NCBI RefSeq assembly: GCF_900129865.1
Contig: NZ_FQXD01000002.1
Location: forward strand, 310,001-374,000
Length of the DNA: 64,000 nt
Direction: 5' to 3'
Source: Virgibacillus chiguensis
Lineage (GTDB): Bacteria > Bacillota > Bacilli > Bacillales > Amphibacillaceae
Below the pieces are notes generated by a model. It was not told the origin of the DNA and searched no databases. It worked only from the letters and a program-made list of their open reading frames with translations. A program made the translations under genes and the position numbers. How positions within the stretch are numbered: position 1 is the stretch's first letter; the number at the start of each line of letters is the position of its first letter. Positions 9,886-19,401 of this stretch are shown piece by piece.

Positions 9886-9906
9886 TAAAAGGAAGGGGTT
9901 TTACTT

Positions 9907-11211
9907 ATGGAAGCAGAAATAAAAAAACAGCAATCGATCCAAAGTAATCAGTTGCTAAAATTAGAGTACGTATTAGGAATTGTTGCTATTATATCCGTTT
10001 TTATTTTAGGCAGCGTACTTCTAAAGACAGATATGTTATTTTTTAGACTACTCATTGGGGTGGGGCTTGGGTATACGTTAACACGTGCTTATACCGGTTT
10101 TGCTGGAAGCATTAATCGCGCTTATGCCACTGGTTCAACAAAATTGCTTCGAGCGATGGCATTAATGTTTTTTGTTACTACGTTAGCAACGACTACATTT
10201 TTATTGTATTCTAACCCTACAAACTACGATTTATGGATTAACCCAATTAATGTTGGTTTAATTGCAGGTGGATTGTTGTTCGGATTTGGCATGGCCTTCT
10301 CTTCATGCTGTGCATCAGGTGTGTTAACCGATTTAGCGACAGGTTTTCCTAGAGCACTAATCACCCTTTTATTTTTTGGTATTGGCATTTTTATTGGATT
10401 TCCAATTCAGCATACGGCTAGTTGGGTTTCTGATTCATGGTTTTCTACCTCTATAGGGAGCCAACTACAAGGCGGCGTATTCTTACCGGATCTTTTTAAA
10501 TGGGATGGTCTAAACGGATATGTTGGAGCAATTTTACTTACTGCACTCTTCTGTGGAATAACCGTCTATTTTGCCTATCGTTATGAAAGAAAAAGAAAGC
10601 AACAAAATCGATATATGGAACATGAAACAGAAAAATTACAAGAGCAACCGGATACATTTGATAGTAAAGATTATAAACTATTCAGCCAAGCAACTTACAA
10701 CCGTGTTTTTATTAAACCATGGTCTCTGAAACAAGGAGCAATTGTAATTAGTGTATTATTCGTATTACTAATGGGCGTTACAAAAGCTGGCTGGGGAGCT
10801 TCTACTCCGTTTGGTATTTGGTTTGGAAAAATAGTAATGTTCTTAGGAGTTTCGCCAGAATCCGTTGCTTCCTTTACTAAAATGTCAGCTGAACCGTTTG
10901 TATTGCCTTTCTTCGAGCATCCAATATCTGTCCAAAACTTTGGTATCTTAGTAGGAACGGTGATCTATTTATTAACAGCTGGGAAAATGAAAACAATGTT
11001 TTTACAAGGTGCTCATATTCAAAAGAGAGAAGCAGCTCTATTTGCTTTAGGTGGGATTACTATGGGACTTGGCACAAGACTTGCCAATGGATGTAATGTC
11101 GGAGCGTTATTTACTCCAATTGCAAACTTCTCCCTATCAGGTTGGATATTCTTTATCTTTTTAGCATTAGGCGGTATTATCGGTAATATGCTAGCTAAAC
11201 GTTTATTTTAA
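9907..11211 (+). CDS. YeeE/YedE family sulfur-compound transporter
   Basis: A 434-residue membrane protein with two repeated halves. Each half has a cysteine loop: SSCCASG near residues 132-138 and NGCNVG near 393-398. In the thiosulfate transporter TsuA such cysteines pass the substrate through the membrane, so uptake of thiosulfate or a related sulfur species is the likely role. A charged cytoplasmic linker (about residues 225-255) joins the halves. The doubled cysteine in the first half differs from the second homologue in this window (GGGCASG, gene at 60231). The gene sits just before a CoA-disulfide reductase/rhodanese, which supports sulfur handling. Its promoter carries a Rex-like palindrome, suggesting redox control. 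Confidence 0.88.
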   Translation: MEAEIKKQQSIQSNQLLKLEYVLGIVAIISVFILGSVLLKTDMLFFRLLIGVGLGYTLTRAYTGFAGSINRAYATGSTKLLRAMALMFFVTTLATTTFLLYSNPTNYDLWINPINVGLIAGGLLFGFGMAFSSCCASGVLTDLATGFPRALITLLFFGIGIFIGFPIQHTASWVSDSWFSTSIGSQLQGGVFLPDLFKWDGLNGYVGAILLTALFCGITVYFAYRYERKRKQQNRYMEHETEKLQEQPDTFDSKDYKLFSQATYNRVFIKPWSLKQGAIVISVLFVLLMGVTKAGWGASTPFGIWFGKIVMFLGVSPESVASFTKMSAEPFVLPFFEHPISVQNFGILVGTVIYLLTAGKMKTMFLQGAHIQKREAALFALGGITMGLGTRLANGCNVGALFTPIANFSLSGWIFFIFLALGGIIGNMLAKRLF

Positions 11212-11242
11212 TCATCCATTTTTTGAAGGAGCCTATGTTTTT

Positions 11243-11275
11243 GCTTGGCTATCGCCCAAGCTTTTATATTAAAAG
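11243..11275 (+). repeat. Dispersed CTTGGC hairpin repeat, copy 2, possible terminator
   Basis: GCTTGG-CTATCGC-CCAAGC followed by TTTTAT. It matches the repeat core and sits 32 bases past the transporter stop, so it probably also ends that transcript. Confidence 0.6.
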
Positions 11276-11367
11276 CTTAAAACAATAAATACAAAGATCT
11301 ATACTTCATGTAGTACTAAAAAATTAGTATTTGTGAGCAAAATTTAAATTTTTTTAACGACAGAGAA

Positions 11368-11384
11368 ATTACCGATACGGGTAT
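11368..11384 (+). promoter_or_regulatory. Possible CsoR/CstR-type operator
   Basis: The core TACCGATACGGGTA is a near-palindrome (10 of 14 positions symmetric) with TACC and GGTA ends, resembling sites of the persulfide-sensing CstR repressor. The neighbouring sulfur genes fit, but no cstR gene is in the window. Confidence 0.3.
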
Positions 11385-11505
11385 ATGTACAAAAAGTGAT
11401 TTTTTTGGTATGATTGCTTTAAACTTAAATGTTATCTGATTCACAAATGAAAGTAGTATTTGAATGATGTGATGCATTGTACTATGTGTAAAAAGGAGAA
11501 TGAAG

Positions 11506-13200
11506 ATGAATAAAAAAATTGTTGTTATCGGCGGTGTTGCCGGTGGCGCTTCAGCTGCAGCAAGAGCTAGAAGATTAGACGAACACGCTGAAGTGATTAT
11601 GTTTGAGCGAGGCCCTCATGTGTCCTTTTCAAACTGTGCATTGCCATTTCACTTAAGTGGCATTGTTGAAAATAGCGATGATCTAGTCCTAATGAACCCA
11701 GCCCAATTCAAAAAACAATACAATATCGAGGCACGTGTAAATAGTGACGTGATTTCTATTAATCGTAGGAATAAAACGATTACAGTGAAAAATGTGCTAA
11801 CTGGGGAAAGTTACGATGAAAGTTATGATAAACTCGTCCTCTCTCCTGGAGCAAACCCTATTGTTCCGTCTATACCTGGAACAGAAATGGACCATGTGTT
11901 TACCGTACGAAACGTAGTTGATATTGCTAAATTAGATGCATATGTCAAACAAGATACCGTAAAGCAAGTAGCTGTCATTGGTGGTGGATTTATTGGTATT
12001 GAAGTTGCAGAAAATCTTCGCTTAGCTGGATTGGACGTATCGTTAATTGAATTTAGTAATCAAGTTATGGCTCCTTTCGATTACGATATGGCGCAAATCT
12101 TGCATAAAGAAATGATCGATCAAGGTGTGAACTTAGTTGTAGGTGATGGCTTAGCAAAAATAGAAACAAATGAAATTGAACTGCAATCTGGTAAAAAACT
12201 AGCAGCAGACGCTGTCGTGCTTGCTATTGGTGTAAAGCCAGAAACTACTTTAGCAGAGCAAGCTGGTCTTGAAATCGGACAAACTGGCGGCATTAAAGTG
12301 GATCATAATTACGTCACAAACGATTCTGATATATATGCAGTTGGAGATGCCATTGAGGTGTATCATAAACAGACCCACAAGCCTACTAGACTAGCTCTAG
12401 CAGGACCTGCGCAACGTCAAGCTCGAGCTGCTGCTGACCATATGAACCGAATTCCACATCGCAACACGGGAGTTATTGGTTCTTCTTGTATCCATGTGTT
12501 CGATTTAAATGCTGCGGCTACTGGATTAAATGAAAAAGAAGCTAAAAATGCGGGTATTTCTTATGATTTTGTTTATATTATTCCAAATGATAAAGTTGGC
12601 TTAATGCCGGAAAGTCATCCGATTCATTTTAAATTAATTTATGAATATCCAACAGGAAAAATACTTGGTGCTCAAGCCATTGGCAAAGGCAACGTTGATA
12701 AACGCGTCGACGTCATTGCGACGATGATTACGATGGGTGGAACATTAGAAGATTTAAAAGAGCTGGAGCTTTGTTATTCTCCAATGTTCGGAACAGCGAA
12801 AGATGTCGTTAACTTTGCAGCATTAGTTGCGCTCAATCGTTTAAACGGCGAATTCAAGCAAGTTCCGGTAACAAACGTACGTGAATTAGTAGAAAGTAAC
12901 GCTTTTATTATGGACGCTAGAGAAAAACATGAATACGAACGCGGTCATTTGAAAAATGCAGTGAACATACCTTTAAGCGAATTTAGAGATCGACTAGATG
13001 AAATCCCACAAAACGAGCCTGTATACGTGCACTGTCGTTCTGCACAGCGTAGCTATAATGCAGTGATGGCATTACAGCACTTGGGCTATACCAATGTGTA
13101 TAATATATCAGGATCTTTTCTAGGAATTTGTTTATATGAGTATTATAATGATCAAGTAACTGGAAGAGAAAAAATCGTCACTGCGTATAACTTTAAGTAA
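11506..13200 (+). CDS. CoA-disulfide reductase fused to a rhodanese domain
   Basis: A 564-residue flavoenzyme. Residues 1 to about 450 form the FAD/NAD(P)H pyridine nucleotide-disulfide oxidoreductase fold: GGVAGGASAAAR binds FAD, GGGFIGIEVAE binds NAD(P)H, and Cys44 in SFSNCALPF is the single redox cysteine of CoA-disulfide reductases. Residues from about 465 form a rhodanese domain with the active-site loop HCRSAQRS (Cys510). The fusion is typical of CoA persulfide/polysulfide reductases, which handle sulfane sulfur or keep CoA reduced. The ATG at 11506 fits the AAGGAG site (seven bases); the ATG at 11500 is too close. With the adjacent YeeE gene it forms a sulfur import and reduction block. 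Confidence 0.93.
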   Translation: MNKKIVVIGGVAGGASAAARARRLDEHAEVIMFERGPHVSFSNCALPFHLSGIVENSDDLVLMNPAQFKKQYNIEARVNSDVISINRRNKTITVKNVLTGESYDESYDKLVLSPGANPIVPSIPGTEMDHVFTVRNVVDIAKLDAYVKQDTVKQVAVIGGGFIGIEVAENLRLAGLDVSLIEFSNQVMAPFDYDMAQILHKEMIDQGVNLVVGDGLAKIETNEIELQSGKKLAADAVVLAIGVKPETTLAEQAGLEIGQTGGIKVDHNYVTNDSDIYAVGDAIEVYHKQTHKPTRLALAGPAQRQARAAADHMNRIPHRNTGVIGSSCIHVFDLNAAATGLNEKEAKNAGISYDFVYIIPNDKVGLMPESHPIHFKLIYEYPTGKILGAQAIGKGNVDKRVDVIATMITMGGTLEDLKELELCYSPMFGTAKDVVNFAALVALNRLNGEFKQVPVTNVRELVESNAFIMDAREKHEYERGHLKNAVNIPLSEFRDRLDEIPQNEPVYVHCRSAQRSYNAVMALQHLGYTNVYNISGSFLGICLYEYYNDQVTGREKIVTAYNFK

Positions 13201-13212
13201 CGATAAAACGTT

Positions 13213-14535
13213 ATGAAAACGACATTAAATCGCTTTGATATATTAAGCTTAGTATTAGGTTCCATTATCGGCTGGGGAGCATTTACGCTTCCCGGCATTA
13301 AATTTCTTCCAGAGTCTGGCGTTATTAATACAACGATTGGTTTACTGTTAGGCGGATTTGCCATTATTTTCATTCAAAAGGGTTATCATATTATGATGCA
13401 GCAACACGCTGAAGATGGAGGCGGCTTTTCTTATACGTTTAAAAACCTAGGGAAAATGCATGGCTTTATTGTTGGCTGGTCTTTAATCCTTTGTTATTTA
13501 AGCATCGTCCCTTTGAATGCCACAGCTTTTGTTTTAATTGTTAAAATATTATTTGGAACGAACGTAGAATGGTTCTATCTTTACGATATTGCTGGGTACC
13601 CTGTATATTTATCGGAAGTACTCATAGCAAGCATGGTGCTTATATTATTTGCCATCCTAAATATCAGAGGTTTACGAAAAAGCTCCAATGTTCAAAACGT
13701 AATGGTATTATTTTTAATCATTAATATTGCCATTGTTTTTATTGCCATGCTATTTGATACTGGTTCAGCTACTATTTCCACGAATTATATAAAAAACTAT
13801 ACGTTGAACCTGTCAGAAATAGCCAAAGTCGTTGCCATCATTCCGTTTCTATTTGTGGGATTTGATATTATTCCTCAAGTAGCAACTCAGTTAAAATTCA
13901 AACCTGAAAAAGCGACATGGATAGCCATTATTTCCGTTTTTTCTGGAGTAGTTGCGTACAGTATATTAACAATTGTAACTGCCCTTGCTTTTTCTCCTGA
14001 TCAAGCAAAACAATTAGATTGGGCCCTAGGCGAAGCAGTTTTAACCCATGTTGGAAGCATCGGATTTCTGTTATTGATTATTGCCCTAATGACTGCTGTA
14101 TCTGGAGGAATTAATGGATTCATGATTAGTAGCAGTCGATTACTAGCTTCGTTATCTGTTTATAAGCTATGTCACCCTAAATATAAGAAACTGACCCGTA
14201 ACGCCGTACCAGTAAATAGTGTTCTATTTATCACTGCAATCAGTCTGCTTGCTCCTTGGTTTGGCAGAGAAGTGATTATTTACATTGTCGATATGTCATC
14301 ATTTTTAGCTGCTATTGCGTATTTCTACGTATGCTTGATTAGTTATAAGTATGCGACAACAAAATGGGATCAATGGCTAACGTTCATAGGAATTATGATA
14401 AGTATTAGTTTTATTCTACTTTTAATTCTCCCACAATCACCTGGGAAACTAAGTACACCTTCTCTCCTTTTTATGGGATTATGGGGGATCATTGGATTCT
14501 TTTATTATCGTAGCTATACAAAAAAACATGCATAA
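13213..14535 (+). CDS. APC family amino acid permease-like transporter
   Basis: 440 residues with about 12 membrane segments. TM1 contains SLVLGSIIGWGAF, the unwound glycine-rich segment of APC transporters, and TM6 has the FVGFDIIPQVA substrate-site helix. The substrate is not evident; amino acids or small amines are usual. It starts 12 bases after the CoA-disulfide reductase gene with only a weak ribosome site, so it is probably co-transcribed and perhaps poorly translated. The neighbour hints at a sulfur-containing substrate, but that is only inference. A strong terminator follows. Confidence 0.85.
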   Translation: MKTTLNRFDILSLVLGSIIGWGAFTLPGIKFLPESGVINTTIGLLLGGFAIIFIQKGYHIMMQQHAEDGGGFSYTFKNLGKMHGFIVGWSLILCYLSIVPLNATAFVLIVKILFGTNVEWFYLYDIAGYPVYLSEVLIASMVLILFAILNIRGLRKSSNVQNVMVLFLIINIAIVFIAMLFDTGSATISTNYIKNYTLNLSEIAKVVAIIPFLFVGFDIIPQVATQLKFKPEKATWIAIISVFSGVVAYSILTIVTALAFSPDQAKQLDWALGEAVLTHVGSIGFLLLIIALMTAVSGGINGFMISSSRLLASLSVYKLCHPKYKKLTRNAVPVNSVLFITAISLLAPWFGREVIIYIVDMSSFLAAIAYFYVCLISYKYATTKWDQWLTFIGIMISISFILLLILPQSPGKLSTPSLLFMGLWGIIGFFYYRSYTKKHA

Positions 14536-14565
14536 ACAACACCAGATAAATAGCTGGTGTTGTTT
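14534..14565 (+). terminator. Terminator of the sulfur block
   Basis: A perfect 12-base stem (AAACAACACCAG / CTGGTGTTGTTT) with an eight-base loop, followed by a T-rich tail. A weaker hairpin at 14635-14652 (GCAGTT/AACTGC) may end the converging dehydrogenase transcript. Confidence 0.85.
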
Positions 14566-14677
14566 ATATTTATTAGCTATCCCGTTTTGGGGATTTCTTT
14601 CTGTATACTCATAAGGCGAAGTTGCTATGTTTAAGCAGTTGTTTAAAACTGCGCTAAAATATGATTTTAAAGTTTTC

Positions 14678-15727
14678 CTAAGGTTCGATCAATATTTTCA
14701 CTTGCGCTTTTTCTTGAAGAAGTGATTCAAACCCTTCCTCCACGATGTTATCTAATGTAATTTTTTTCGTTATTAAATCGCTTACATCAAGCTTACCATC
14801 AGCTATTAACTCAATCACTGTCGGGAAAATATTGCGATAACCGATCGATCCGACTAAATGGAGTTCTTTAAAAACAAAGCTATTAGCATCCAATTTCGGT
14901 TTGGATTCCCATAAACTTTCAATAACAATTTCTCCGCCCATTTTCGTGCTGTTGACAGCTTGTTCTAATACTATCGGAACGCCTGTAGCCTCAAAGCTAA
15001 CATCTGCGCCTTCTCCATTGGTTTGCTTCATAATGTCTTCGGCAACATTTGTCTCTGCTGGATGAATAGCCACTGCCCCTAGCTTAGTAGCAACTTTTCT
15101 TCGCTCTTCTGATAATTCAATCGCAAATACCTTTTTTGCTCCAGCTAGAAAGCTTGCTTGTATCGTTAATAACCCTATTGGACCTGCTCCAAAAACAGCC
15201 ACTGTATCACCTACTTTTAAGTGACTAAGTTTTACTGCATGCATGGCAACTGCTGTAGGTTCAACCAAAGCAGCTAACTCATAGCTCATATGTTCAGGAA
15301 TTTTATGGATCATGTTCTCCGAAACAACGGTATATTCAGAAAAACCTCCACCAACACCAGACATACCAAAAGCTGCAATAACTTCACAAAGGTTATAACG
15401 ACCTTGGCGGCAAGCTTTACATTTCCCACAAGTAATCATTGGCTCCACCGTGACTCGATCACCTACCGATACTTGCGTAACATCTTTTCCAACTTCTACT
15501 ACCTCTCCAGCAAATTCATGTCCCATAATAACTGGTGCCGTTCTTTTCGTTAATGGATGAGGAGTATCTGCTGGAATCGTAATGGGCCCAGCAACATATT
15601 CATGGAGATCACTTCCACAAATACCAGCCCAAGCTACCCTAATTTTCACATCCCCCGCATGAACTGTTGGTTCATCAACTTCTTCAACACGAATATCCTT
15701 CTTTGCATACCAAATTGCTGCTTTCAT
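14678..15727 (-). CDS. bdhA: Zinc-dependent (R,R)-2,3-butanediol dehydrogenase-like enzyme
   Basis: A 349-residue medium-chain dehydrogenase. Cys37, His70 and Glu71 (GICGSDLHE, GHEFAG) bind the catalytic zinc. Cys100, 103, 106 and 114 form the structural zinc site, which as I recall is absent in Bacillus subtilis BdhA. GAGPIGLL is the NAD-binding loop. The N-terminus through PHPLT closely follows the BdhA pattern, so interconversion of acetoin and 2,3-butanediol is the best call; another secondary alcohol is possible. The ATG at 15727 fits the GGGAG site (eight bases) better than the GTG at 15736. It is a single gene on the minus strand. Confidence 0.85.
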   Translation of the reverse strand: MKAAIWYAKKDIRVEEVDEPTVHAGDVKIRVAWAGICGSDLHEYVAGPITIPADTPHPLTKRTAPVIMGHEFAGEVVEVGKDVTQVSVGDRVTVEPMITCGKCKACRQGRYNLCEVIAAFGMSGVGGGFSEYTVVSENMIHKIPEHMSYELAALVEPTAVAMHAVKLSHLKVGDTVAVFGAGPIGLLTIQASFLAGAKKVFAIELSEERRKVATKLGAVAIHPAETNVAEDIMKQTNGEGADVSFEATGVPIVLEQAVNSTKMGGEIVIESLWESKPKLDANSFVFKELHLVGSIGYRNIFPTVIELIADGKLDVSDLITKKITLDNIVEEGFESLLQEKAQVKILIEP

Positions 15728-16106
15728 TGCCTTCACTCCCGTGGAATAGTTTTATAAAAGCATTATTCACTCTATATAAGCATAGCATTAGAGTCAAGCC
15801 ATTTTTGTATATATTTAGCAATTTTCTATGACATTTTGTTTATTCGATCAATTTGTCAAGGACTTTAGGATCACTAAAATACCATCACATATCGAAATTG
15901 TTCTACATCTTTAAGCTTTTGATGTCAGCAGCTTGTTTAGCTGTGAACTTGATAACGCACCTTTTAACCTCCAAAAACTCCTTTCAAAATTACTTCTTGA
16001 ACTTCATACTATGTTCCGTTATACTTTGGTTAATATTTTTGAATTTTTCATCATTTTTTCAGAAACTGCTTGTTTCACCATAACAATTAGATGAGGAGTT
16101 GGGTTT
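15728..16106. other. Divergent promoter region of bdhA and fmdA
   Basis: About 380 AT-rich bases between divergent genes. A 76-codon hydrophobic frame (15853-16083) has no ribosome site and ends just before fmdA; I treat it as chance. No operator could be assigned. Confidence 0.5.
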
Positions 16107-17279
16107 ATGGAAACGTTATTCAAGGTTGATTTGAATAAGTCAATGGATAAACAAGACATACCTGGACATAATCGTTGGCACCCTGATATACCTGCTGCAT
16201 TTGCAGTAGATCCAGGGGAATCCTTTCGTATGGAGTGTTTAGAATGGACAGATGGTCAAATTAAAAATAATGATGACCCCTCTGATATTCGTAAAGTTAA
16301 TTTAGAGCGTGTACATGTACTAAGTGGACCAGTATATGTAAATGGTGTGGAGCCCGGTGACTTGCTGGTCGTTGACATTCTTGATATTGGCACTTTCGGA
16401 GAGCAGCCATGGGGCTTTAACGGCATTTTTGCAAAAGACAATGGCGGGAGCTTCTTAACCGATTATTATCCAGAAGCCGCAAAATCTATTTGGGACTTTC
16501 ACGGTATTTACACTACTTCAAGACATATACCTAATGTCAAATTTGCAGGATTAATTCATCCTGGGCTCATGGGTGTAGCTCCCTCTCAAGAACTTTTAAA
16601 CGAATGGAATAGACGGGAAAAAGAATTAATTGCTTCTAATCCAGAACGAGTCCCTCCACTTGCTAATCCACCAACAGAAGAAAGCGTTGTTTTGGGTAAT
16701 GTAACTGGTTCTAACTTCGACCGAATAGCCAAGGAAGGGGCTAGAACTGTTCCTCCTCGCGAGAATGGTGGCAATTGCGATATAAAAGACCTGTCTAAAG
16801 GTTCTCGTGTATATTTTCCAGTATTTGTTGAAGGGGCGAAATTATCTGTAGGAGACCTCCATTTCTCACAAGGTGATGGGGAAATCACCTTTTGTGGTGG
16901 AATAGAAATGTCTGGGTGGATTGAATTACGTGTGGATGTTATCAAAGGTGGTATGGCGAAATATCAAATAAAAACAAACCCTGTCTATCAACCAGGTCCA
17001 GTAAACCCACATTATAACGAATATATTGTCTTCCAAGGCGTATCCGTTGAGCCAAACGGAAAACAAACTTATTTAGATGCCAATGTCGCCTACCGCAACG
17101 CATGTTTAAATGCCATTGATTTTCTAAAGGCGCAAGGATACACTGGAGAACAAGCCTATATGCTTTTATCTGCTGCACCAGTACAAGGGCATTTAGCAGG
17201 AGTTGTTGACATACCTAATACTTGCGCAACAGTTGGCATACCAAAAGAAATATTTACGAAGAATATCTTACCATTGTAA
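16107..17279 (+). CDS. fmdA: Acetamidase/formamidase (FmdA)
   Basis: A 390-residue cytoplasmic enzyme that hydrolyses formamide or short aliphatic amides to ammonia and the acid. The family's features are in order: RWHPDIPAAF near the N-terminus, the GPVYVNGVEPGD beta segment, HPGLMGVAPS, ENGGNCDIKDL and GDLHFSQGDGE. The length matches FmdA of the FmdA_AmdA family. The ribosome site GAGGAG is well placed. fmdB follows 13 bases later, the usual pairing, so nitrogen scavenging from amides is the likely role. Confidence 0.94.
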   Translation: METLFKVDLNKSMDKQDIPGHNRWHPDIPAAFAVDPGESFRMECLEWTDGQIKNNDDPSDIRKVNLERVHVLSGPVYVNGVEPGDLLVVDILDIGTFGEQPWGFNGIFAKDNGGSFLTDYYPEAAKSIWDFHGIYTTSRHIPNVKFAGLIHPGLMGVAPSQELLNEWNRREKELIASNPERVPPLANPPTEESVVLGNVTGSNFDRIAKEGARTVPPRENGGNCDIKDLSKGSRVYFPVFVEGAKLSVGDLHFSQGDGEITFCGGIEMSGWIELRVDVIKGGMAKYQIKTNPVYQPGPVNPHYNEYIVFQGVSVEPNGKQTYLDANVAYRNACLNAIDFLKAQGYTGEQAYMLLSAAPVQGHLAGVVDIPNTCATVGIPKEIFTKNILPL

Positions 17280-17292
17280 CGGAGGTGGACTC

Positions 17293-17559
17293 ATGGTCAC
17301 TTATACTTTTAACTGCCAATTATGTGGTGAATTTTCAGAGTGGCATCAAAGTATAAAAGGTAATAAACAAATAACGACCTGCCCAACTTGTCATGCTGCT
17401 TCCAAGCGGGTATTTAAACCACCCATTATCTTTCAAATGGACCAAACCGTAAAGAAACAAATTGAACGCGGAATGAAACCACAATTAATCAAAAAACAAC
17501 ATTTGCCCTCAACACCTATTGGATCAAAAACGAAAACAAAGCGACCTTGGCAGGTTTGA
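17293..17559 (+). CDS. fmdB: FmdB-type zinc-ribbon protein
   Basis: An 88-residue protein with an N-terminal zinc ribbon: CQLC and CPTC pairs spaced by about 28 residues. It then has a basic tail rich in Lys. FmdB proteins accompany formamidase genes and are thought to regulate them, but no mechanism is established. The ATG at 17293 follows GGAGGTGG directly after the fmdA stop. A longer frame opening at 17203 lies inside fmdA and is not used. Confidence 0.88.
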   Translation: MVTYTFNCQLCGEFSEWHQSIKGNKQITTCPTCHAASKRVFKPPIIFQMDQTVKKQIERGMKPQLIKKQHLPSTPIGSKTKTKRPWQV

Positions 17560-17578
17560 ATCCATTTTGAATACGCGG

Positions 17579-17604
17579 GGGCTGGAATATGCAGCCCTTT
17601 TTCT
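17579..17604 (+). terminator. Terminator of fmdAB
   Basis: GGGCTG, seven-base loop, CAGCCC, followed by five T residues. Confidence 0.85.
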
Positions 17605-17614
17605 TACTACCAAT

Positions 17615-18445
17615 TTACGGCTTGTATTTCTGCCCATACCATTCTGCCTCAGCAACTCCAAATTTCTGCCTAAATTTATCCATGTACTTGTATAAATAGT
17701 AACTTCTTATTGCGACACTGTTAAAATATAAAAATAATAGGGATGCTAAACATACAGCTAAAGGTGCAAAATCAATTAATGAGCCCATAATTTTTGTTTC
17801 TAAATCATTTGCCTCAGAGAAAATAACTTTCGTTAAATAATATAAACCTCCAACTCCAAATAGTATACTTGTAACATTTTTTCTATTTTGGCTAAACCAT
17901 TCCACAAATTCTGATCTTTTCTTTTTGGTACCATATACCATCTCTTTTGCGTTTTGATAGCTTCGAAAAAAAACATATAGATAGCTAATTACAAATAAGA
18001 TGGTATAAGTCATTCTTAAGTAAAAATTATTCACAATTAATTGCGCTAACTTAAATGAAAAAGTAAAAAATAACAACATAGCTATAGTTAAAAATACATT
18101 ATATATAAAAACACCTTTAATATTATTTTTTTCTCTATAAATGTATGCTGCTAAAGCAGCTACTAAAACTAACATAGCCTGTATGTGCATGTACCATATA
18201 CTTGAAAAAACAGGAATGAATTCATTATTTACATCCAATGGAATTGTACCTCTATCCATATTATTAATCATAAAAACACTTAGACCATAGTAAGCATAGG
18301 AGCCTAAACCAATAAAAAACACAATAAAGGCAATTGCCTTTATAGTTTTAAATCGTTTAACCATATTAATCGAATTCTTTGCAAAGCTCTCACTTACTGC
18401 ACCTTCCACTTGAGAAAATGATCCCTTAAATATGTTTTGCTTCAT
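17615..18445 (-). CDS. Six-TM array protein, copy 1 (type A)
   Basis: A 276-residue protein of the unfamiliar family repeated in this array. It begins MKQNIFKGSFSQVE, an amphipathic helix shared by all copies, followed by six predicted membrane segments. The loop after TM1 holds the conserved NNEFIPVF-SSIWYMHIQ block. The loop between TM4 and TM5 is basic with MVYGTKKKR, which should face the cytoplasm. The tail FRQKFGVAEAEWYGQKYKP is also conserved. It is the last gene of the co-oriented T7 block. I do not recognise the family; immunity to a membrane-acting T7 toxin is an inference from context. Confidence 0.8.
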   Translation of the reverse strand: MKQNIFKGSFSQVEGAVSESFAKNSINMVKRFKTIKAIAFIVFFIGLGSYAYYGLSVFMINNMDRGTIPLDVNNEFIPVFSSIWYMHIQAMLVLVAALAAYIYREKNNIKGVFIYNVFLTIAMLLFFTFSFKLAQLIVNNFYLRMTYTILFVISYLYVFFRSYQNAKEMVYGTKKKRSEFVEWFSQNRKNVTSILFGVGGLYYLTKVIFSEANDLETKIMGSLIDFAPLAVCLASLLFLYFNSVAIRSYYLYKYMDKFRQKFGVAEAEWYGQKYKP

Positions 18446-18529
18446 AATCCCACCCTTTTCATAATTACCTTATGAAAACTTGCAATTAAGGAAAAATAAT
18501 ATGTAAATAGGTTTATTAGAAAAATACAT

Positions 18530-18600
18530 GTATTGCAAAAGTTTATTACCATATTCATTTTTAGTGTTCATGACATTTAACCCTTATATTTTTCCCCATA
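18530..18600 (-). repeat. Repeated intergenic segment after type B genes, copy 1
   Basis: The stretch around ATGTATTGCAAAAGTTTATT and GTTCATGACATTTAACCC recurs nearly unchanged at about 20635-20700; its right half recurs at about 22725-22750. It marks the duplicated unit. Confidence 0.7.
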
Positions 18601-19401
18601 CCAATCTGCCTCAATAATTCCAAATTTCTTCCTGAATTTCTCCGAGTACTTGTATAAATAATATGCTCTTATAACTACACTATTTAAATATAAAAACGTA
18701 GAAATTATTAAACATACGAATAAAGGGGCAAAATCAATTAATGAGCCCATTATTCTAGTTTCTAAATCAGCTACTTCTGGAGAGATAACTTTCGTTAATA
18801 AAAATAAAGCTCCAACTCCAAATAATACACTTGTAACATTTTTCCTATTTGTGCTTAGCCATTCAACAAATGCTAACCTTTTCTTTTTCGTACCATACAC
18901 CATTTTCTTCGCATTTTGATAGCTTTGATAAAAAACAAAAATAAAACTACATATAAGTAATACCGTATATAATATACGTAATATATAACTATTTACCATT
19001 AATTGTGTAAGTTTAAAAGTGAAAAGTAAAAATAGTAACCAACCAAGCGATAAAAAAATGTTTAATAGAAAAAAACCTTTCACATGATTTCTTTTTTTAT
19101 ATATAAAAGCTGCCAACCCAGCTATAAAAAATAGAAAAGACTGTATATGTATATACCATATACTAGAAAAGACAGGAATAAATTCATTATTACTATCCAG
19201 CGGTATTGCAAAATCATCTATATTGTTAGTTAAGTAAAAGCTTACTCCATAAAAAACATAAGAAGCACCCGAAAAAAATAGAATTAATATGAATAATTTA
19301 TAAAATTTAAAATCGTTTACAGTTTTAATTGAAGCTTTCATAAAATTATCGCTAATTGTCTCTTCCACTTGAGAAAAAGACCCAGTAAATATGCTCTTCA
19401 T
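18577..19401 (-). CDS. Six-TM array protein, copy 2 (type B)
   Basis: A 274-residue paralogue of copy 1 belonging to subtype B: MKSIFTGSFSQVEE with NFMKASIKTV instead of the FAKNSIN of type A. It has the same six-TM plan, the YGTKKKR basic loop and the tail FGIIEADWYGEKYKG. The frame stays open for 53 more codons upstream, but those cross the repeated intergenic segment. The ATG at 19401 matches the starts of copies 4 and 7, so it is preferred. The function is unknown; see the array-level finding. Confidence 0.8.
   Translation of the reverse strand: MKSIFTGSFSQVEETISDNFMKASIKTVNDFKFYKLFILILFFSGASYVFYGVSFYLTNNIDDFAIPLDSNNEFIPVFSSIWYIHIQSFLFFIAGLAAFIYKKRNHVKGFFLLNIFLSLGWLLFLLFTFKLTQLMVNSYILRILYTVLLICSFIFVFYQSYQNAKKMVYGTKKKRLAFVEWLSTNRKNVTSVLFGVGALFLLTKVISPEVADLETRIMGSLIDFAPLFVCLIISTFLYLNSVVIRAYYLYKYSEKFRKKFGIIEADWYGEKYKG

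Noticed and set aside
15853-16083. 76-codon hydrophobic frame upstream of fmdA
   Set aside because: No ribosome site, and it occupies the fmdA promoter region; a T-rich sequence readily gives hydrophobic codons.
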